A stretch of 64,000 nt of DNA from assembly GCA_963402885.1 (NCBI GenBank), contig OY727094.1:22756501-22820500 (forward strand), in the 5' to 3' direction. The notes beneath the pieces are model-generated. The model made no database searches, had not been told where the DNA came from, and saw nothing but the letters and a program-made list of their open reading frames with translations. The stretch's first letter is position 1. Every line of letters starts with the position of its first letter. Of the stretch, positions 1-12,000 are shown in pieces. The position numbers and the translations under genes were made by a program. This DNA is from Antedon bifida (Eukaryota; Echinodermata; Crinoidea; Comatulida; Antedonidae).

Positions 1-3000
1 TCTTGAACTTCAGACCTTTGAACTTAAAAAAGGAAAAAAATAATAGAATTTGAAACAGATACTGCAAAAAATATTTCCTTAAAACTTACAGTGTATTCAA
101 GATGATGTAGAGTAGGAAAGCCAGGGAAGTAGACACCAACACGTACTTCAGGACACAAGCCTTTTCTAATTTGTTCTACAGGAATTTCAAATTTATCCAT
201 TGGTATTTTGGTACATCTAAAACAAAAAGACTTCATTTAACTAAGTTAATTACTCTAATACTGTGCTTTGATCGGCACAAGCCTACTCTGAATCCATGTC
301 TGTTTAAATTTTAAAAATTTGTTTTTTATGAGTTTTCACTGTACCACGATAGGTATCGTCACTTCAATTGCTAACTTGACCTGTATTAGGCTTAAATTTG
401 GCAAAATGTTTAGTCTGGTGTTTTTAAGAACCACTTCAATATCCAGATAAGCAAATGATACAATAAAAAAAATGTTTTACTTGCAACTGTTCTGAAATCA
501 TTTGTACATCCCTAATACGTTAGGTATATGGTTCTCGGTCAAGTTGTTCTATAAGCTATTGCAACAAAGGTGCAGTGCACACTCACAACTAATTCCTTTT
601 TCTATTATACATTCAGATGTACAACAACACCATTTACAGCCTCAGACAGTAGCCAAACAATTTCCCAGACTAATCAATTTTGTATTTTAAATATATTGTG
701 TAAGTTGCCTCAGACATTAGCTACAAAATTACCATTATTTCCTCTACAAAATGTATTCATAGTTATATTTTTCAAATGGAGTAAAGAATAATGAATTTTA
801 TGTAGTTTCAAATGAAGCAGTTCATATCAAATTCAACCATTATCACAAATTTCTCCCAAACCATAATCGATTTAATTTTTAGCTCAAAGCCTGAGCCAGA
901 CCATCAAACCATTTATGGTTTTTCACATGATTGAACTTTTTGCAGTTGAAAAAAATGTCCCGTTCTATATGAGACTATATCTTTAATGTATATAATTACT
1001 GTAAGACATGAAAATACTACCTGGCACTGCATGGATTGATGTTGGGAAAGGCAGGTAAGAGTGACTGGTATTCAAACTTCAGGTCAGCATTATATGTAAA
1101 CAGAAGATGTGGACCATGTTTGTTACGGGACCTCTCCTCACTTGTCATCTGATTAGCTACAGTATCCATTGCTGATAACAAACGTTTCTGAAATAAATAG
1201 AACAAAATAAATTGTTATAGTCTTAAAACTTAGTGTCATGTTTTGAAAGCTGTGAAAATGGTGGGCAGCACGAGGGTCAGCGCAACATTTATTTATTGAT
1301 TGTCTTCCCATAGTTCAATTTTGTGCATATTTCTGATATACAAATAATTTACAATGCTTGTTATGTGTAATGCTTTATAATGATATGTATGTACTGTTTT
1401 ATTCGATAAAAGAATTTTATTGTAGTATTATTAACCCACTGTAAGAGTGTGTATAATGATAAGTTTGTAAATACTTCATCAATGAAAGGAATTAAGACTA
1501 CAGCCTCCCAGTCCTGTTGTTTGCCATTGAGGTCTGTCTTAAAATCTACTGGATAATAATCTATTATCGGTGAGTTATCCATAATCATCAGTTTCTGAAA
1601 TAAGAACAAAAAAACTCTTTATTATGAAATTAGGAGAAAAAAATTGCATATTAAATAAAAAATGTTTAATTTCGACAATCAAACAAACTATCACATTAAC
1701 CTTCTTCTTTACAATGTTCATATATTAAAGTTGAAAGTACTAGTAATAAAGTGTGAACCAGTATGAAGTGGATGAGGACAAGAGTATATATTGAGTGGTT
1801 AACTGTGGTAAACTTTGCATGCAGTTGAGAAAAGCATAATAACAGTTTAGATTTTAATTTCTAAATGTAATATTATGGAATTTATTAAAATATTCATATC
1901 ACTTCAATGATGATCTACCTGAAAACATTCTGGGAGGAGTTCTTTGCTTGCTGCTGGCAACACACCAAGTAACTGTTGAAATGGTAAAAATGGCCGACCT
2001 TTCTCAAAAGTAAACATCAAATGTTTGAAATTCTTCAAATCTGACATGTAAGGTGCGTAGTGATGTGGATAATACCTATATGTAAATAAGGTGTACATTA
2101 GCATTTAAATGCTTATCAATGTTGCAATATGGAATATTGGAAGTCAATCTTTCAACTCATGAAATAGTCTCACCATTCAAATCATATAAATTATGTTTGT
2201 ATAATTTATATGATTTGAATTGTGAAACTATTTCATGAGTTGAAAGATTGACTTCCAATCTTTCAATGAATTAAATATTCTTTTCATTCAAATCAGTTTT
2301 ATAGCACTGAAATGTTTGTATAAACACAACGTTAACACATTGAGAGATTTAGTTTAAAAACTGTATCATGATATTTGTGAATAATAACTAAAGTACACCT
2401 AAACCAGCACTCCAACTACAATATGGACACGGAGTAGAAAAGTTATAGACGGCGTACACTACAGGTTAACTTTAGGCTAGTAGAACTCATGATGAATGAA
2501 TTAAATCAATGCACATAACATATTATTCGTCATAGTGACAAATTAAATCTAGTTATTCTTTCTGTCTATAGTTCTTGCGCAAATACACAACTTGTTTATG
2601 TTTCATAATACCAGTCTCGATTTTTAAAAAATAAACAGAAATTAACAAACCAGCCCCAAGATTGTACACCATTAAAATAGTAATACAAGATCCATTGCAA
2701 GGCTTCTATATAGTCTTTCACAAGCTTATCCAGTTCATCTCTGAAACAATAATAAGGAAATCTTATAAAATATTAAAAATGTATGAACAAAATTAATGAA
2801 AAATACAAATACTTAGACCTATATGAATAATAACGATATTTATGTAGGTGTATTAGAGGGCACAAAATATGATAGTTATGATATTATTTTTATTGCTGGA
2901 TTACTTATGATACTTTTGCTTTTGCTATTTTTAAAAGAAATTCTATACTGATTATGTTTAAAGGAATAAATAAATCATCAGGTGGAATGTCATCCTGAGA

Positions 3001-6000
3001 TGAGTAGTAGTAATTAGTAGTCTTGTTTATTTTTAATTCATTTATATGTAATTTTACTTTCTTTTACAGATATTCCAAATTAAAAGATTGAATGAATGAA
3101 TTAATAAAGAGTCAATTATTATCTATTGTAGCTATTAATCAACAATAACATTCTTTAAAAGAAATGTAACTTGTTTTAATTTATCGGTCTTTACTAATAA
3201 TGAAACATGTGAAACAAATGTGCAACGATTAGAAATTATGCTGAATTGAATTCTAAACTTGCGGGTATCCATACAAGAAAATGAATGCTTACTGGGTAAC
3301 CGTTTCAATTTCAAACTTTGTTTTGTAATAATCTTGCTTATGTAACAAAAACTCTTTTTCAAATGCTTGCTCTGATGTTAGTTCTTCATAAACCGCAGTT
3401 GAATCTAAAAGGAAATTTTATTCAAATTTAAGTTAATCTTGAATGAAGGAGGATTTATTTTTGTGAATTAGGCTAGTTATATACATACCTCTAAAACAGA
3501 AACTAGATTTAAATACTAAGATTGTACAATAATTGTATTAATTACTAGATGGGTTACGTTTTTGATATTTTGTTAAAATCAAACTGGCAGAGAATGACAA
3601 TCATGGTTAGTTGCTGTTTTTTTTATAACATTCCATTTAAAAAATGTTGTTGAATAGGTAATTTTTAAGTCACATAACAGTTTACTTTCACCGAAAATTG
3701 GAATGAAAAAAAATTACCGTATATAGAGTATAATCGCATTAAATTATTGTTTAAAGTTTGACATGCACATATAAAATATGTGTTCATACCATTTACAACC
3801 TCTGGTTTAGGAATCACTTTGCCAAAAAAGTCAATTTGCTCTTTGTTCTCCTCATTTCCTTCCACAGATATCAATTCAAATGCATTACCATTAGGTTTCT
3901 AAAAATAAAATAATACTAGATAATATTAGAAAAATCTATTTACCGATACAATATCAGAAATAACTAGATTTGAACTCGTCACTACGGACGAGTTAGGTTA
4001 TCCGCAGCGCAAAAGCCACGCGCACGACATAAGTTAGAATATTGCGCACAGAAAAACGATTATGCCATTGAAAAAGTGTTAGTGTGCCCTCTATTTTGCT
4101 TCACGTCTAAGTATATACGGTATACACTATATACTGTATACGTACTACATACAGTGCAGAATAGGTGAAAATAAGTGACCAAAGTTATTGACGCTTTTGA
4201 ACATGATGACGTCATCACAATTTTAAAAATGGTAAATCATGTAAAAGATAATTGATTGACCTAGACAATATTACAAAATTGAGGAAAATGGAATATGGAT
4301 AAGTAGAGATGCGCTCTATTAAATGTGATGAGCTATGACGAAAGAGACAAAAATCCTATATTTGATATTGGAGTGGCCATACGATGACGTCACAATGTCC
4401 GGTTAGCCAAATGGATGCATGATTCTATATCTACAACTCATCTACTTTCAGAATATGTCAAAAAAAATAAAATTGACCATGTAGTTTAGAATCTATGACT
4501 GTTTAAAAAAAGGTATAATTTTGACAAATTTTTGAAATTGTTTATCAAAAACGCACGCAAATTGTTCAATTCTACGTGCTCGTATGACGTGATTTTAAGT
4601 CGAAATTGTTTGAAAGTTGGTGAAATTACTAGAAAAGGCTGAAAAAACAAAAATCAAGCAAAAAAAACATGATTTTGCCCTACGTGCGCACGCGCGCGTA
4701 AAAATATTGCGCACGCGTGGGAATTTTTGAAATGCTCAAAATGACATGAAACGCGTAGAAAGTTGATTAGAAATGGATTTTTCGCAATTTGAAATTTTAA
4801 ACGCGCGGGCGCGCGTAACTTTCTGCGCAACCTGCCATTTTTAATCCATAGAAAGTTTGCGCTTGATATGACTTAAATTTTCACCAAGTTTCAATACAAA
4901 ATGACTTTTGGTTTTTAATCTATGATCAATCATTGAAATTCATAAAATCGCGCGTAACTTACGCTGCGCATCTTAGACGGGACCGAAAACCTTATTACGA
5001 CATCTTCAGATAGAGGTCAATCATCTGATAAATTTATACAATGTTATGTTAAGAAGATTTAGAGATACACGCGCAACAAAATTCTGGGAAAGAAAGAAGA
5101 ATAAGATAGAAAAAACTAGATTTGAACTCGTCACTTTGACGAGTTCGGGTTATCCGCGCAAACGCAACATGCACATACTTTAAACTATATGAACCTCGAC
5201 AATTATTATGCCATCATATGACATGAATTAAGTATGTTTACAGTGCTGAATTGTACCTATTTGGTAGCATACAGCATATTACAGTACAGTATTTACAGAA
5301 TGCATAGACAAAATTACGAGACCCATCTTTTAAATCCAATTATTAACACGATGACGTCATCAAATTGACATATAAAGATAACTATTTTAGAAGATAATTA
5401 TCTAAATAATTACATTAATACAAATTTGAAGAATTTTGGGCACGTAAAAGTGAGATGCGCTCTCGTTTAAACGCAATGAACTTTTAAGCAAGAGATGAAA
5501 ATATGACTTTTTTAATTCAACTGGCCATATGATGACGTCACAACATCTGATTGGCAAAATATTCACATGAATTCCTATCTACAATCCAATAGCTTCCAGA
5601 AAACGTTTTAATCATGATTATCACATTTTATTCTAACGAGCTATAACAGATTAAAATTTACTGTAAAGATAAAAATAAGTGACCCACGTTATTTACATTT
5701 TTAGACATGATGACGTCATAAAAATTAAAATATTTTTAACTCATGCGAAAGATAGTTGATTGACCTAGATAGTATTAAAATATCTGAGGAAATGGAATAC
5801 GTATAAGCGAGATGCGCTCTATTTAATGTGATGAGCAATAACGAAAGAGTAAAAAATCCTATATTTTACATTCGTGTGGCCATACGATGACGTCATAACA
5901 TCCAAGGGGTAAAGATTCTGCATGAATTCATATCTACAACATATCTGCTAACATATTAAATTAAAAAAATTGGGGGTCATGGATGATCCTGAGGAGCTAT

Positions 6001-9000
6001 AATAGATTAAAAATAGGCATAATTTTGACAATATGTTGTCACTTTTGCAACTAAAACGCGCGCAAATTGTCTAAATCAACGTGTTCGTATGACGTCATTT
6101 TAATTTGAAATGATGTCAATCTTTTTTAAAATGACTACGATAGGCTGTAAAATCACAATTCAAGAGAAAAACACATAATTTTCATGCTCCGCGCGCACCT
6201 TACGCTTAATTTTTTCCGCGCGCGTGGGAATTTTTGACATGCTCAAAATGTCATGATCAGTGTAGAAAGTTGATTAGAAATTAATTTTGCGCATTTTGAA
6301 ATTTTAAATGCGCGTGCGCGCGTAACTTCTTGTGAAACATGCCATTTTTAATCCATAGAAAGTTGACCCATGATATGAATTATAATTTTATTAAGTTTCA
6401 TGAAAGAATATTTGTTGGTTCTAAAGTTATGATCAATTATAGAAATTCATAAAATCGCGCGTAACTTATGCAACGCGGATCTGATATCATCGAAAAGCTT
6501 GGCTGCACATCTACACTTCAATGTCAATCTTTTTACCAAGTTATACAAAGTTATGTTCACAAGCAATAGGGGATATGCTGTAGACAAAAATCCGGGAAAG
6601 AAAGAAGAATAACAAAGAAGATGAAAAAAAAAGATATTTACAATCACATGGGTTATCCGCAACTAAGTTGCGGATAACCAAAAAAAAAGATCCTGACAAT
6701 AACAAGGGGTTATCCGCCAAGTGCGGATAACCAATCAGGTGAAAATATATAGATAAAAAGTCCATATATATATATGGGGCATGTCTTTTTGTTGTCCTAT
6801 TCTGCGTGTACATTGTATATTTCCATCAATTGTAAGTTTGTAATTGTATTTTTGGCAGTGATTTCCTTCCATACAACTGTTGCTATGTATGTTGCTTTTG
6901 TTAGATTCAGGAAATGTCTATTATTGTTATAACAGTATCCCAATCCACATGGAAAAGGCTAACCATGGACCTATAAATTAAATCTAATTTATAGGTCCAT
7001 GGGCTAACCAAGGAGTTATTATAGTATTATTAGTATAACACATAATTAATCAATATATTAAAAAAAATATATAAAACAATTGTATTTGTCTCTTTTACCA
7101 TGTTAAAAAGAATTTTTACTAATTATACAGTAGCTTTGCTTGCTTTTAGTTTAATTTCATTTTTAATTGCTTTTTGGTTTGTTTATTAGTCTATATTCTG
7201 TCCAGGGTCAAGATAATATCCAATAATGTTCTCTTTTTATTTTATAACATAATCATTGTCTTTATTAATACATCTATCTATCTACCAATCTATATCAACC
7301 AATAATAAATGAACCACTGATTGAACACAATTACCTGTCGTAACACTTTCTTTTCTTCTACTCGTTTACTTTTCCATGCTTCTTCACTGCCTTTTTTACT
7401 TTCTAAAAAGCTGTAGTCCACATATACTTTCTCAAAGTTTTCGGTGTCAAACTGTAATATAAATATTAAAGCATAGAGAAGATACTGTAGTAAAAATAAT
7501 ACCCTATAATGCTTTATCGGTTTACCAAAATAATTTAGCTCTATCTCAAGGTTATATCATAGACCTAACTTATAGCTTTAGATTAATTACTTTTCAAAGT
7601 TATGACAAAAACAAAAATCAACCACATTTTTAAAAAAATGTCTGGGCATATAATTATATGAGAACATTTTAATAAAAAAAATAGTTTTCCTAATTTCAGA
7701 TGCGAGTAGTAACCAATATATGAAGCACTGATGAAGGTCTAGTGGTGCCCGAAAGCTCATTTTTTCAGTAATTTGCCTTTGGATTTATATATATATATAT
7801 TACATAGCCTATGTAAATACGTGAACGTGATTGGTTGAAACTGCATCACATGACTACCGCTGCGAGGATCGTAAATCGGCCTATGATAATATTATTATTA
7901 TTAATGTAGGTTTATTGATGGAAATTCTTCTGTTATTATTTGAACGACCTAGGCTAGTGAATATTTTATTGCCAAGGAATCATTTAGTAATTATTTATCT
8001 GTATATTATTCTTCGCAAGGTAAGGTGTCTTAGGCAGCTTGTTTACTGTTTACATACAATACAAAAGGAGGCCTAGCCTAGCCTAGCTTCACCCGACCCA
8101 GCAGACTTGTTCTTGGCTATGTAATATAACAGATATCGCCTTTTATATCGGTAAAATATAAGATTTAACATCCCCTCGGGATGATATTATGCCGCTGCCG
8201 CTTCGGGGTATATATATTCCCTCGAACATAATATCATTCCCTCTGGGATGTCAAATCTTATATTTCACCTCTAAGCAGGCAATATCTGTATAATATATAT
8301 ATATATAAATCCAAAGGCAAATTTCTGAAAAAAATAACAATGCTGTGGGTATCAGTGGCTGGATCTCAATGGAGATACAAAATAAAAGCGAAAAGCTAAA
8401 TCAAAACGAGAAGTAAAATAGCCAGAAAAGTTAGCAGAGCTTTCGGGCAACACTAGCCCTTCATCAGTGCAAGTGAAGGAATTTGGATAACGTCATAGTA
8501 TAAAGCTGGCAAGTGCTGCCTGGGTGGACAGGAATAAAAGAAATATAACAAAGGGAGCCAGGGTGGAGTATATTATTATTATTATATATAAATCCAAAGG
8601 CAAATTACTGAAAAAAATGACAATGCTGTGGGTATCAGTGGCTGGATCTCAATGGAGATACAAAAAAAAAGGCGAAAAGCTAAATCAAAACGATAAAGTA
8701 AACAGCCAGACTTGCACTGATGAAGGGCTAGTGTTGCCCGAAAGCTCTGCTAACTTTTCTGGCTGTTTACTTTATCGTTTTGATTTAGCTTTTCGCTTTT
8801 TTATTTGTATCTCCATTGAGATCCAGCCACTGATACCCACAGCTTTGTCATTTTTTTCAGTAATTTGCCTTTGGATTTATATATATATATAATAATATAA
8901 AAGGGCAACACAAAGAACTGAATGTGGCGCCATCTTTTGCAAATTTATTTATGGGACAATTTGAGGCCAATTTTCTGTCCAGGCTCCAACCAATAATAAT

Positions 9001-12000
9001 AAACCACTTGTTAGATACATTGACAACATCATCATGATCTGGATGATGATAATCAGAATACTTGGATAGAGGCTAAGCAAAGCCTATTAGGGGGTTTGCG
9101 CAAGACACTGCAAGGTTTGAGCAGTTTAGCAATACACATAATGCACCTGATCATTGACTATATATATGATACAGACATTTATTTAAAAGGAGCGCTATGG
9201 CGCTGACGCTCCTTGGCGCTTCTGAAAACGATCAAAGGAGCGCCTAAAATAGTGCTCCCCAACCTTTTACAGTGCGTCATAAAAATATATATAATAATAA
9301 GAATATTAACCCTGAATACAACACACAGTCTACATATAGTCGCGCAAACGATCTTTGTTATGGTTACCCCCGATAGGCTAGGCGCGCCTACGATCTTTGA
9401 TGTTGCGAGAAAAAAATCGTAAACAATTCATTCTAAATATAGTTCAATTGGTCGCTCAAAAAGACTGCCGACAGAAGACCGTAATTAATACAGACCTAGT
9501 TTTTTTGGTCACATGGCATGAAACGCGATACTCTCTGCTTTACCGCAACATCTCACATGTTTTTTTTTTAATCAGTAGTACGAGAGGGTGGCTGCCGTCT
9601 GACGACGACAAAACAGTAATTAAGTACCTGGATTTTGTGTCACATGACATGAAACATAATACTCTCACATGTTTTTCCCCTCCAAATTTTGGTCGGGCCT
9701 TTTCTTAATACACATGTCGTAATCATTTTAAAAGGCTTAAGCCTTATGTTAAATCTTATAGTAATTAATATGGAATATATATTTATTTTGCATATATTTT
9801 GTTGGTGTCCTAGCCTAGGTGTCGTTGTTTTTATAATTCGCTAACACAAGGTAGGATTAAATAATTTATAGTGTAGGCCGCCGAAACTAGACTAGGCCTA
9901 GATAGCCTCGACTCTCTCTCTGCGTGAGCTGAGGTCCATGGACCTGATGTCGTCTCATCGGCAGATTTCCGTCCAAATTAGGATAACCGATGCGTAGGCC
10001 TAGGCTAGGGCGGCTACAAAAAATGACGTCTACTATCTTTAGATAAGATTTTAATTAGCAAATAACACATTGTTTGTTTGCATTGTCCATGCTTCTAAAG
10101 GCGATGACAATGGTGTTTACTAACCCTATGAACCACCCTACGATCGACGCGTAGAGATAATTGTCATAACAATACATCGTAAGCTACGAACAATACTTCA
10201 GAGAACAATGACCTACGATGAATTTTACGTGCGAGAGTACCATTTCCGGCCATCTAGAGGTGACATTTATCAAAATTCGGCTCGCCACAGGCCTCGGACA
10301 CTTAATCAAAATAATGAGGAGCTCTCCTCTTATATTTGAAAATCAAGGTCTGTATATATAAATCCAAAGGCAAATTACTGAAAAAATGACAATGCTGTGG
10401 GTATCAGTGGCTGGATCTCAATGGAGATACATATATATATATATATACTGTATTACCGAGCTAAGTTACTATTTTTAAAAAATCAAATAAAAGAAAATGC
10501 TTACTTACCTTTGAGAGATGTTTTAAATAAATTTCAAGTCTATCCAAATTCAATTCTCCACCATTATTAATAAATCCTTGTACAAAAACAAAACACAAAA
10601 CAAATCAGTTTATTACTTCAAAACAATGATACAATACAAGTTCAAAACAAAATGACTGCAAAATAAACAATTTCCTAGTTTCAAAAAATCACAGGGGATA
10701 GCTACACAAATCTTTTGATGTACAAAGCAAAAACAGGTGATTTTTAGATTCATTGTAAGTAGTAGACAATTATCTTACAGCAGGACATCATTAAAAAACA
10801 ATAACATTTCAATTCATATTTTTTTCATATGGCCACCTGAATTGGGAAAAAAGGGATTTTTTCTTTTTTGTTAGTTTATCAAATTCAAATCATCATAAAG
10901 AATTAGTAATGTAAACTACTTTGAATGCATTCATCCGTTAATGCTCTAGTAGGCTTAAATTTCAGTAGGTTTAAGTGAATATAGGGAGCTTTGGATTACA
11001 GTTGATGCCATCAAAACTGTGTGGAGGTGGGGAGCGAGGAAATGCATCCCTATATTCGAATCCGGGACGATTCAGCCGCGAGACGATTCGGCCCTCTTTT
11101 GGTGGGACGATTCGGCCCACCTTTGGTCCGAAACATCCCACTTTGTGGGCCGAAACGTCTCACTTTAGACCAAATTCATATTTATTTTTGTTGATTTTTA
11201 TCAAGTTTTTAAAGGTGTTTAACAATCCGTATTTTATTGATATTGACAATGTTGATTATATATAAATAAATAACTTATTCCGGGCCGAATCGTCTTAGGG
11301 CCGAATCGTCCCACTACCCTATATTCTTGCATGCAGCACACAATGAATCATGACATAGTTTAGTTGTCTATATCCTTGCATGCAGCACACAATGAATCAT
11401 GACATAGTTTAGTTGTCTATATCCTTGCATGCAGCACACAATGAATCATGACATAGTTTAGTTGTCTATATCCTTGCATGCAGCACACAATGAATCATGA
11501 CATAGTTTAGTTGTCTATATCCTTGCATGCAGCACACAATGAATCATGACATAGTTTAGTTGTCTATATCCTTGCATGCAGCACACAATGAATCATGACA
11601 TAGTTTAGTTGTCTATATCCTTGCATGTAGCACACAATGAATCATGACATAGTTTAGTTGTCTATATCCTTGCATGCAGCACACAATGAATCATGACATA
11701 GTTTAGTTGTCTATATCCTTGCATGTAGCACACAATGAATCATGACATAGTTTAGTTGTCTATATCCTTGCATGCAGCACACAATGAATCATGACATAGT
11801 TTAGTTGTCTATATCCTTGCATGCAGCACACAATGAATCATGACATAGTTTAGTTGTCTATATCCTTGCATGCAGCACACAATGAATCATGACATAGTTT
11901 AGTTGTCTATATCCTTGCATGCAGCACACAATGAATCATGACATAGTTTAGTTGTCTATATCCTTGCATGCAGCACACAATGAATCATGACATAGTTTAG

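Noticed and set aside
8524-8892. 122-residue reading frame on the plus strand
   Set aside because: It spans the arms and loop of the palindromic element at 8585-8886 and is explained by that repeat.
11056-11066. TTCGAATCC, like a tRNA B box
   Set aside because: No A box or foldable tRNA upstream; it belongs to the GACGATTCGGCCC repeat region.
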